Of a DNA stretch of 7,795 nt, positions 1 through 5,448 are shown one piece after another. A program made the position numbers and the translations under genes. Source of the DNA: Candidatus Thorarchaeota archaeon MP11T_1 (lineage in GTDB: Archaea > Asgardarchaeota > Thorarchaeia > Thorarchaeales > Thorarchaeaceae); NCBI GenBank assembly GCA_002825515.1, contig PJET01000193.1, positions 1 to 7,795 on the forward strand, read 5' to 3'. Each line of letters begins with the position of its first letter. Within the stretch, counting starts at the first letter, position 1. The notes under the pieces are model-generated. The model saw only the letters and a list, made by a program, of their open reading frames with translations, was not told where the DNA came from and made no database searches.

Positions 1-913
1 GACAGTGTGTATGAATGTTTGGATTTACAATGGGTCTCGAATCGCATTGAATCCAGATGCACGAGATCAAAAATCACTGTTTGAAATAATTCGAGAAACG
101 AAACCAGCTATGTTTCCTGGTGTTCCAACCATGTATATGAGGCTCTTAGAACGTGATGACCTCGAAGATTATGCAAAAGATCTAAAGTCAATACGTTTCT
201 GCAACACAGGAGCAGCAGCAATGCCTCCGGAAGTTTTGCACGAATTTGAGGAGAGAACTGGCTGTCTCATACTAGAGGGATATGGACTTACTGAAGCCTC
301 ACCAGTCACCCATAGCAATCCAGTAAGTGGAGAACGGAAAATCGGATCAATTGGAATACCTCTTCCAGACACTGAGGTGAGGATAGTAGATGTTGATGAT
401 TATAGGAAGATTGTGCCTATTGGTGAGCAAGGAGAGATCATGATTCATGGACCCCAAGTTATGATGGGCTATTGGAATAAACCAGATGCCACAGCTAGTC
501 AAATCAAAGATGGTTGGCTTCTGACTGGTGATATTGGAAGAATGGATGAGGACGGATACTTCTACATTCTTGATAGAAAGAAGGACATGATCAATGTCAG
601 TGGCTTTAAGGTCTATCCACGAGAAGTTGAAGATGTGCTTTTTGAGCATGAGGCAGTTGAAAACGCTGCTGTCATTGGTATTCCGGATCCTGAAATAAAA
701 GGTAGTGATATTGTCAAAGCCTATGTTGTATTGAAAGAAGGCTTCAAAGCTAGCGAAGAGCTCGTTAGCGAAATTAGAGAATTCTGTCGAAAGAATGTTT
801 CACCATATAAGATTCCCAAAGATATAGAATTCAGAAAGGAACTTCCAGAAACCCTTGTTGGCAAGGTACTCCGGAGAGACTTGAAAGAACAAGAATTAGG
901 TCCAGAAGAATAG
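1..913 (+). CDS. Acyl-CoA ligase (long-chain fatty-acid CoA ligase type), C-terminal part, 5' truncated by window edge
   Basis: Adenylate-forming enzyme that activates a carboxylic acid with ATP and then forms the CoA thioester; cytosolic or membrane-associated. The frame is open to the left edge, so about the first 200-250 residues, including the P-loop-like Ser/Thr/Gly-rich A3 motif, are missing. Counting the codon at 5-7 as residue 1, the visible family motifs are GYGLTEASP at 92-100 (A5, adenine/acyl pocket), TGD at 174-176 (A7, ribose-binding Asp), DRKKD at 190-194 (A8 hinge), the GFKVYPREVED stretch at 200-210 and GKVLRRDL at 286-293. Lys287 is the expected A10 catalytic lysine. Order and spacing match the second half of FadD/LcfB-like ligases of about 550 residues. 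The acyl chain length cannot be read from the sequence, and acetyl-, propionyl- or aryl-CoA ligases remain possible. The class is secure; the substrate is not. No close downstream partner: the next gene starts 188 bp later. Confidence 0.93.
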   Translation, partial: TVCMNVWIYNGSRIALNPDARDQKSLFEIIRETKPAMFPGVPTMYMRLLERDDLEDYAKDLKSIRFCNTGAAAMPPEVLHEFEERTGCLILEGYGLTEASPVTHSNPVSGERKIGSIGIPLPDTEVRIVDVDDYRKIVPIGEQGEIMIHGPQVMMGYWNKPDATASQIKDGWLLTGDIGRMDEDGYFYILDRKKDMINVSGFKVYPREVEDVLFEHEAVENAAVIGIPDPEIKGSDIVKAYVVLKEGFKASEELVSEIREFCRKNVSPYKIPKDIEFRKELPETLVGKVLRRDLKEQELGPEE

Positions 914-928
914 TATCTATATTTACTT

Positions 929-944
929 AGACCTCAATTGGTCT
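929..944 (+). terminator. Weak hairpin downstream of the acyl-CoA ligase
   Basis: AGACC (929-933) and GGTCT (940-944) form a perfect 5-bp stem with a 6-nt loop, 15 nt after the ligase stop codon. No clear T-run follows, so termination is only a suggestion; a stem this short could arise by chance. Confidence 0.2.
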
Positions 945-1010
945 GTATAAGGAACATCAATCCAAATGGGTTATGTATGTAATAGCTCATAATCTCCGTA
1001 TATTTGAGAT

Positions 1011-1016
1011 TTTATA
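1011..1016 (+). promoter_or_regulatory. Possible TATA box for the membrane-anchored protein
   Basis: TTTATA lies about 85 bp upstream of the ATG at 1102, in an AT-rich 188-bp gap. If used, the leader would be about 60 nt. No BRE is obvious, so support is weak. Confidence 0.2.
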
Positions 1017-1101
1017 CCAATAATGGATTTAACTGACGAAACATGAACCGTTAGCTAATAGACCAGTTTCCAAAAAAATCAATGGATAGAAAGTGGAGAA
1101 T

Positions 1102-1773
1102 ATGAGAAGAAGATCAATGTGCATAATGTTTGTTGTGTTGCTGGCTTCTGCAATGCTTGTTGGTTTATTATACGTATATTTCTCTCAAACTCCATTAGTT
1201 GACTATGATGAAACATTGACTATCTATGAAGACACCTATCCATCTGCTGTGAATATTTCAATTTACTATGATGTTTGTTTTCATAATGTAACATTCAATG
1301 TAGTTGACGACCCTGGTTACATGATTAGAATCAACTGGAAACTCACAGTCCTTATCGAGGGGGCAAAAGGGAAAAACACAGGGCTTCAAGTAGTGCCTAG
1401 CGCGAATGACGAGTATGTGTACATCCAAATACTGAAAGAAAATCCTGCAGATGTATGTGCATTAAACAAAGGAGATGCAGAGGCATTTGTAAATGTCACT
1501 ATTAATAGGGCCTATACCATTGACCTAGAGGCGTTAGCAGGTCATGGTAATATCAATTTGACTGCTAGCGGTGCAACCTTCTCAAATATTAACATGCATC
1601 ATGGCATAAATTGTCCTGGCAATAATGGAATTAACATGACGAATTCTATTGTATATGGGGATCTAATTTGTCAAGTTACAACAGGTCATTATTGGGTGAG
1701 ACTCGATAATGTAGATGTCGGAGGCGCATTAGAGTGTACACCAGTAGACCGAGGAACTCTAATCGAAATATGA
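1102..1773 (+). CDS. Uncharacterised membrane-anchored extracellular protein
   Basis: I do not recognise a named family. The protein (223 aa from ATG 1102) begins with a basic MRRRS, then one hydrophobic helix at about residues 6-27, a signal anchor with N-in/C-out topology by the positive-inside rule. The remaining roughly 195 residues are polar and carry five N-X-S/T sequons (Asn 51, 62, 131, 152, 178) and five Cys (59, 119, 171, 190, 212), fitting an exported, possibly N-glycosylated archaeal protein. From about residue 128 the pattern of short strands separated by Gly/Asn turns resembles the beta-solenoid seen in DUF4097-like or adhesin-like proteins; this is inference from pattern only. 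A GTG at 1093 is in frame, but GTGGAG (1093-1098) reads better as the Shine-Dalgarno for ATG 1102, though the spacer is only 3 nt. The gene stands alone and converges on the next gene. Confidence 0.75.
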   Translation: MRRRSMCIMFVVLLASAMLVGLLYVYFSQTPLVDYDETLTIYEDTYPSAVNISIYYDVCFHNVTFNVVDDPGYMIRINWKLTVLIEGAKGKNTGLQVVPSANDEYVYIQILKENPADVCALNKGDAEAFVNVTINRAYTIDLEALAGHGNINLTASGATFSNINMHHGINCPGNNGINMTNSIVYGDLICQVTTGHYWVRLDNVDVGGALECTPVDRGTLIEI

Positions 1774-1837
1774 TGAAATTTCAATGACTTGAATTATACA
1801 TCTAATCCACATAGAGAAACTCCGAAGAAAGAAACAT

Positions 1838-2146
1838 TCACAATTCTGAGAGTTCCAAGGCTGAACCTCGAATGCAATAATAATCCCAGCGTAGACTCAT
1901 TGTCTTAGTTATTGAACATTCTGAACAAAGACATCCCTTTTGCTCGTTGTTCATTCGACTTTTTCCAAGCGTGCAGTATACAGCGTTCATCTCACCTGTT
2001 TCTCGGTTTGTTGGACACCTACTGCATTGACAAAGATGTAATACTTGCTCAGAGCTTCTCTTTATCTCTGCTTCAGACATACCTCCCATCAATGCTTTGT
2101 ATTTCTCTTCAAACGAGTCAGTGGACCATGTCTCAATGTTAGCCAT
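1838..2146 (-). CDS. DUF2769-like small Cys-rich protein
   Basis: A 102-residue soluble protein. From ATG 2146 the cysteines are at 39, 41, 44, 58, 72, 74, 77 and 91, arranged as CxCxxCPT, then C-x3-KS, then GCLCxxC and finally YYCxxGSA. That order is what I know of the archaeal DUF2769 family, whose biochemical role is unknown; the paired Cys clusters suggest metal or Fe-S binding (inference). The N-terminal 35 residues are helical and charged. In-frame starts exist at GTG 2155 and ATG 2146. I choose ATG 2146 because AGGGTG (2153-2158, minus strand) sits 6 nt before it. This start overlaps the end of the upstream methyltransferase gene by 8 bp, so the two are probably one transcript and translationally coupled. 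That placement suggests a role with the methyltransferase, for example in corrinoid or redox handling, but nothing in the sequence proves it. Confidence 0.82.
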   Translation of the reverse strand: MANIETWSTDSFEEKYKALMGGMSEAEIKRSSEQVLHLCQCSRCPTNRETGEMNAVYCTLGKSRMNNEQKGCLCSECSITKTMSLRWDYYCIRGSALELSEL

Positions 2147-3572
2147 GCATTGCACCCTGATACGTTTTTTTAATATTCTCGAAAGCTCTCTCTAGTTCAT
2201 TTATTTGTGCCGGACACTCCGGGGTGTGATCATGCAAGATTGCATTCACTTTTTCAGATGCTCTTTCAAGAGTTTTCTTTGACCCAGATTCTATCCATGA
2301 GTCTATGCTCAACCTACAAATAATTTCTGAAGGCATGAAATGTTCAGTTCGTAATTTCTTTGAGGTGTGTTTCTGCCTCAGATAATCACCACTGAATCCA
2401 ACCTTTGCTATTAGTTCTGTTATCAAGCTAAGATCATCGAATTCTATACCTCTGGAAAATCTGTATGCTGAGCCACACAGTTCATTATCAATTACAAGCT
2501 TCTCGAGAGACTGACAATTTAATTGCGCAAGCATACCGGGCCCCGAAATGACGTTGATGCCAGCTATTGCTCCAAGAACTAACCCGATGCCAGATTCGAA
2601 CCCACTCTGAGAGTCTTCTGTCTTTGCATCACTTGTCCCTAAATAAGATTGAGTTGGAAGTCTGTAGTATTTTCCTATTTCAGAAGAAGCACAAGCCGCA
2701 AGTATTGCTTCAATTGATGCAAATCGTGGAGTAGCATATTTCATATCAAATGAACCAGGAGCACCTCCATAGATTATTGGAGCTCCAGGATTTACAAGCT
2801 GGGAGATAACAACACCCCCTAAGATTTCTGCATTAGATTGAACAAGGGTACCTTGAATTGTAACTGGACTTGTAGCTCCCATTAGAGGGGCTGGTACGAT
2901 TGTTGCAGGAATGGCAGCTGCTGAACAGTCCATTAAATGCTGAGATCCAACATCATCCCATGTTAGTGGCGAAGTTGGGCAGCAATCGAAAATAGCACGA
3001 GGATGACTAGCGAGTTCCTCAGAGGTTCCTGCAACTGCTTCTAGTAGCAGTTTCATATTTTGAACATCCTCTTTCCTGAATGCTCCTGTTATTATCGGTT
3101 TTGCAGAATGCTTCAATATAATATAGAGCCTATACAATCCTGATAGACTCTCAGAAACATCAGAAGGCACAAGCGCTGTACTCTGGGCTTTGATATTATC
3201 CAAATTGTCGACCAGTTGGACCAGTTCAATACAGTCTTTCAGTTTTCCCTTACGGATTTCTCTGGTCTTTCGGTCTTTATAATAAACAGCTGTTGATCCT
3301 GGATTGAAAATCACATTTTCAGAACCTATAGTATCAGTTCTATCTCCATCTCGAGTGTAGATATCAAATGAGGATGGTGCTTTTTTTATTGACTCGTTGA
3401 CAAGCGAGGACGGAATCTTTACTTGATCTGAATCCAGTGTACAACCATTATCTTCAAGAAGTGATTTGGTCGTTTCATTCCTCACCCTAAGCCCAATTTT
3501 TTCAAGAATATTCAAAGTAGCGTTGTGAATAGATTCTAGTTTGGTTCTTGATAGAAATCTGATTGTTGTCAT
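2139..3572 (-). CDS. MttB-superfamily (trimethylamine/quaternary amine) methyltransferase, non-pyrrolysine type
   Basis: A 477-residue cytosolic TIM-barrel-type enzyme, full length for the MttB superfamily (about 480-500 aa). Family members move a methyl group from a methylated amine to a corrinoid protein; characterised non-pyrrolysine members act on quaternary amines such as glycine betaine. Recognisable stretches are the N-terminal LESIHNATLNILEKIGLRV (12-30), FNPGSTAVYY (89-98), KPIITGAF (158-165), a TSPLTWD segment (200-206), GAPIIYGGAPGSFDMKY (263-279) and SYLGTSDAKTEDSQSGFE (309-326). In methanogen MttB I place pyrrolysine between the D and Q of the last motif. Here that residue is Ser321 (codon at 2610-2612, TCT), and there is no internal stop codon, so this is a non-Pyl paralogue. 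ATG 3572 gives the normal N-terminus; upstream there is no strong Shine-Dalgarno. The DUF2769-like gene overlaps its 3' end. No corrinoid protein or reductive activase is in the window. The substrate is unknown. Confidence 0.9.
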   Translation of the reverse strand: MTTIRFLSRTKLESIHNATLNILEKIGLRVRNETTKSLLEDNGCTLDSDQVKIPSSLVNESIKKAPSSFDIYTRDGDRTDTIGSENVIFNPGSTAVYYKDRKTREIRKGKLKDCIELVQLVDNLDNIKAQSTALVPSDVSESLSGLYRLYIILKHSAKPIITGAFRKEDVQNMKLLLEAVAGTSEELASHPRAIFDCCPTSPLTWDDVGSQHLMDCSAAAIPATIVPAPLMGATSPVTIQGTLVQSNAEILGGVVISQLVNPGAPIIYGGAPGSFDMKYATPRFASIEAILAACASSEIGKYYRLPTQSYLGTSDAKTEDSQSGFESGIGLVLGAIAGINVISGPGMLAQLNCQSLEKLVIDNELCGSAYRFSRGIEFDDLSLITELIAKVGFSGDYLRQKHTSKKLRTEHFMPSEIICRLSIDSWIESGSKKTLERASEKVNAILHDHTPECPAQINELERAFENIKKTYQGAMHG

Positions 3573-3651
3573 CTCATGTGAAAGAAGTTATTCGTGAACT
3601 TAAGTCTACATGATTGATGACATCAACTATTTGCGATTGAAAGGTTCATGC

Positions 3652-3661
3652 TCATATAATA
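3652..3661. promoter_or_regulatory. Candidate TATA element in the divergent promoter region
   Basis: TCATATAATA lies between the divergent methyltransferase (-) and four-TM protein (+) genes. On the minus strand it reads TATTATATGA, about 80 bp before the mttB-like ATG. On the plus strand a start about 25 nt downstream would fall near 3680-3685, just before the small upstream ORF. It is AT-rich on both strands, so direction cannot be decided by eye. Confidence 0.35.
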
Positions 3662-3701
3662 CGGCAATAGACGATTTCGCGCTAAAGGGGGATACATAGG
3701 C

Positions 3702-3761
3702 ATGAGATATATTAGCAACGCTATACATCACGGAAATCACTCCTTTAATCTTGGAGGGTAA
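3702..3761 (+). CDS. Possible 19-residue upstream ORF / leader peptide
   Basis: ATG 3702 opens a 19-codon frame (MRYISNAIHHGNHSFNLGG, stop TAA 3759-3761). It is preceded by AAGGGGGAT (3685-3693) at 8-nt spacing, a good Shine-Dalgarno. Its last codons and stop run through the Shine-Dalgarno of the four-TM gene and end 4 nt before that gene's ATG, an arrangement suited to translational coupling or attenuation. It would only be transcribed if the TATA near 3655 is used, not the one at 3706. It may also be a chance ORF: no homologue or composition signal supports it. Confidence 0.25.
   Translation: MRYISNAIHHGNHSFNLGG
3706..3714 (+). promoter_or_regulatory. Candidate TATA box for the four-TM protein
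   Basis: GATATATTA lies about 55 bp before ATG 3766. With the usual archaeal spacing, transcription would start near 3735-3740, giving a short leader that still contains the Shine-Dalgarno. It competes with the alternative element at 3652-3661. Confidence 0.4.
3753..3758 (+). promoter_or_regulatory. Shine-Dalgarno deciding the ATG 3766 start
   Basis: GGAGGG with a 7-nt spacer to ATG 3766. The in-frame TTG at 3751 overlaps this site and is therefore an unlikely start. Confidence 0.8.
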
Positions 3762-3765
3762 TTTG

Positions 3766-4197
3766 ATGGCAGAAATACCAACACCAACAACTGGTTATTC
3801 TGCACCAGCTAAAAGCAGACCATTGGGTGTTACAATACTCGCAATCCTACTAATATTGGGTGCAATATTGAATCTAGTTTCAGTACCTGGGGGTCTAATT
3901 CTATATGGAGCACTGTATACGGGGTATACAGCTTTGATAGGTATAATCAACTTGATTATAGGTATTGCTCTATTTCAGATGATTCCATGGTCGAGGATGG
4001 CTGCAATCATCATGCAGGTCATTAGTTTAGTCCTCGGACTTACCCTTTCAGTAGTGCTTGGTGGTATGTTGTTTGGTGCATTAGGTATTAGCATAATGTT
4101 GATGGCAATGCTGCCTTCAATCATCATCTCGCTAATTGTAATTATCTACCTAATGCAAGGATCAATCAAAGCAGCATTTGAAGGCACTCAATGGTAA
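3766..4197 (+). CDS. Small four-helix integral membrane protein of unknown function
   Basis: A 143-residue, very hydrophobic protein. A Pro/Thr-rich, presumably cytosolic N-terminus (1-18, ending KSRPLG) is followed by four predicted membrane helices at about 19-38, 50-72, 78-98 and 108-130, and a short polar tail ending EGTQW. There are no Cys or His residues and no charged residues inside the helices, which argues against a transporter with an ion pathway or a redox enzyme. The RPLGVTILAILLILGAIL opening resembles many small archaeal and bacterial multi-TM proteins of unknown function, but I cannot name the family. The start is fixed by a GGAGGG Shine-Dalgarno. It is transcribed divergently from the methyltransferase pair and closed by a strong terminator, so it is probably monocistronic. 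Confidence 0.82.
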   Translation: MAEIPTPTTGYSAPAKSRPLGVTILAILLILGAILNLVSVPGGLILYGALYTGYTALIGIINLIIGIALFQMIPWSRMAAIIMQVISLVLGLTLSVVLGGMLFGALGISIMLMAMLPSIIISLIVIIYLMQGSIKAAFEGTQW

Positions 4198-4211
4198 AAC
4201 TAGTTATTTTC

Positions 4212-4246
4212 AGGAGGGGTCTTTGACCCCTCTTTGGTTTTTTTTT
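4212..4246 (+). terminator. Hairpin plus T9 intrinsic terminator
   Basis: GAGGGGTC (4214-4221) and GACCCCTC (4225-4232) form a perfect 8-bp GC-rich stem with a TTT loop; A-T and G-T pairs extend it to about 10 bp from 4212. Five nucleotides separate the stem from nine T residues (4238-4246). It begins 14 nt after the four-TM gene stop. Archaeal terminators usually need only T-runs, so the bacterial-like stem is noteworthy. Confidence 0.85.
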
Positions 4247-4270
4247 CACAATCCCAAACTTAGGCCGAAT

Positions 4271-4304
4271 AAGATTAATAGCTGGACACCAATGAATAAT
4301 TGGT
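4271..4304 (+). promoter_or_regulatory. Candidate promoter and operator for the tandem two-TM genes
   Basis: AAGATTAATA (4271-4280) could serve as a TATA region. It is followed by a perfect 6-bp inverted repeat, ACCAAT (4288-4293) and ATTGGT (4299-4304) with a 5-nt spacer, which would lie around the expected transcription start, where a repressor could block initiation. A second AT-rich element, TATAAT, begins at 4304. Which one is the TATA box cannot be decided by eye. Confidence 0.35.
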
Positions 4305-4325
4305 ATAATTTGTGAGGTATTGAGG

Positions 4326-4847
4326 ATGTACGAATATGAGGGGACAAGTCAAGCAAAGATTCATGACGAACTAACCTTGCCTGAAAATTATTCGATGGAA
4401 GATGTCAAATCAAGAGTTAAGTCCTGGCTAGCTTCTCCTATGGGTTCAGAATATGTAATGGAAGTTGTTCATGAAAGGCATATAATTCTTTCAAAGTCAA
4501 AACATGATATGAGAGTGTGCTGTGCTGGATGCGTTACAACCTGTGTCGGTTCTATTTTGGTTGCAGCTATAGTTGTTGCAGTGGTAGGAATCTACGATTA
4601 CTATGCATTCATGAACGCTATGATGGGAGGTATAAGTATCATTTTAGTAGTCATGGGCATTTTTGTAGCTATTTTCTGTCTGAGACCTCAAAAAGCAATA
4701 ATCGAGATGAGATTTGGGACTGAAATTCCAATCAAGGTTTCTATCTATAGATCGGGTGAGCTAGAAAAATCCGCTAATGAGTACATGTCTCTCAAAAACT
4801 CAATCCATAGGGAAACGGGTCATGCAGGTCCATCTCTAGATTACTAG
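4326..4847 (+). CDS. Two-TM membrane protein of unknown function, first tandem paralogue
   Basis: Not a family I recognise. The 173-residue protein has a soluble N-terminal part (1-63) with a likely helix SMEDVKSRVKSW (23-34) and two strands around YVMEVVHERHIILSKSK (43-59). Two membrane helices follow, about 68-90 and 99-118, then a soluble C-terminal part (119-173) with strand-rich IEMRFGTEIPIKVSIY and a helix ELEKSANEYMSLKNSI (145-160). Basic residues at both helix borders place both soluble parts in the cytosol, so the membrane hairpin seems to interrupt one alpha/beta domain. A Cys cluster (65, 66, 69, 73) at the start of the first helix is mostly absent from the paralogue. ATG 4326 is preceded by GAGGT (4314-4318) at 7-nt spacing; the in-frame TTG 4320 is too close to that site. 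The second copy follows after 32 bp. Confidence 0.82.
   Translation: MYEYEGTSQAKIHDELTLPENYSMEDVKSRVKSWLASPMGSEYVMEVVHERHIILSKSKHDMRVCCAGCVTTCVGSILVAAIVVAVVGIYDYYAFMNAMMGGISIILVVMGIFVAIFCLRPQKAIIEMRFGTEIPIKVSIYRSGELEKSANEYMSLKNSIHRETGHAGPSLDY
4386..4408 (+). repeat. Exact 23-nt block shared by the two tandem paralogues (copy 1)
   Basis: The 23 nt here are identical to 4916-4938 in the downstream gene. Both encode the NYSMEDVK motif. It is part of a longer, strongly similar nucleotide stretch and marks gene duplication, possibly with later gene conversion. Confidence 0.85.
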
Positions 4848-4865
4848 AAAAAAAAAGATGTAACA

Positions 4866-4872
4866 AAGGAGG
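4866..4872 (+). promoter_or_regulatory. Shine-Dalgarno deciding the GTG 4880 start
   Basis: AAGGAGG with a 7-nt spacer to GTG 4880. This near-perfect site supports the GTG start and shows the second paralogue is translated independently of the first. Confidence 0.85.
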
Positions 4873-4879
4873 ATTAGGT

Positions 4880-5368
4880 GTGTCATCATTTAATGATGAA
4901 TTCACGGTGCCAGAGAATTATTCGATGGAAGATGTCAAGTATAGAGTCAAGTCATGGAATGCATCTTATCTTGGGAAGGATTACATTATGGAGGTAAGAT
5001 CTGAACGGCACATCATCTTAACAAAGGCGAAACATGACATGAGATTTTGCTTCTACCCATGTATCGCATTACTACTCGGAATTCCACTCCTAATCTTGAT
5101 GATTATGGTTTCTCCTTTTTTCGCTTTTTTTGGTATTTTCCTCTATATTGGCATTGTTGTTATTGTTCAAGTGTTTGCGGTCTACTTCTTTTGTCTAAAA
5201 CCAGAGAAGGTAGAGTATAGTATCACTTTCACGCATGATATGCCCATCCATGTCCGAGTAATTGCCACAGGTGAGATAGACAAATCTGCTCATGAGTATC
5301 AAGCATTGAAGGACAGTTTGTATGGAGGTAGGAGCAGTCAAGGACAAGGTCTTGAACTAGGCTATTAA
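4880..5368 (+). CDS. Two-TM membrane protein of unknown function, second tandem paralogue
   Basis: A 162-residue paralogue of the preceding gene, starting at GTG with a strong Shine-Dalgarno. By hand alignment, 35 of 48 residues are identical between residues 8-55 here and 16-63 of the first copy, including PENYSMEDVK, RVKSW, ERHIIL and KHDMR. The membrane helices (about 59-79 and 82-105) have diverged almost completely, while the C-terminal part again keeps FCLKPEK, GEIDKSAHEYQALKDSL and a final GY/DY. So the soluble halves are under selection and the TM hairpin only needs to be hydrophobic. The two proteins may form a heteromer, or the second may be a specialised copy; neither is shown. The Gly/Gln/Ser-rich tail (149-160) is probably disordered. 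No known domain is evident. Confidence 0.82.
   Translation: MSSFNDEFTVPENYSMEDVKYRVKSWNASYLGKDYIMEVRSERHIILTKAKHDMRFCFYPCIALLLGIPLLILMIMVSPFFAFFGIFLYIGIVVIVQVFAVYFFCLKPEKVEYSITFTHDMPIHVRVIATGEIDKSAHEYQALKDSLYGGRSSQGQGLELGY
4916..4938 (+). repeat. Exact 23-nt block shared by the two tandem paralogues (copy 2)
   Basis: Identical to 4386-4408. See copy 1. Confidence 0.85.
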
Positions 5369-5448
5369 ACCATATAGTCCTGAATGAAAGAGATAACATT
5401 ATCACTCAGAATCTATCGAAATTCTCCAATCAATTCTCGGTGATGTAG

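Noticed and set aside
1774..1783. TGAAATTTCA palindrome just after the membrane-anchored protein gene
   Set aside because: A 10-nt AT-rich palindrome with no T-run after it is expected by chance and cannot be supported as a terminator.
1912..2142. Open frame on the plus strand opposite the DUF2769-like gene
   Set aside because: It mirrors the Cys-rich gene on the minus strand, has no Shine-Dalgarno and no sensible protein features.
2155..2155. GTG 2155 as the start of the DUF2769-like gene
   Set aside because: It lies inside the AGGGTG Shine-Dalgarno that is correctly spaced for ATG 2146.
5392..5403. GATAA-CA-TTATC inverted repeat upstream of the asparaginase gene
   Set aside because: Short, AT-rich and without a matching promoter position; likely to occur by chance.
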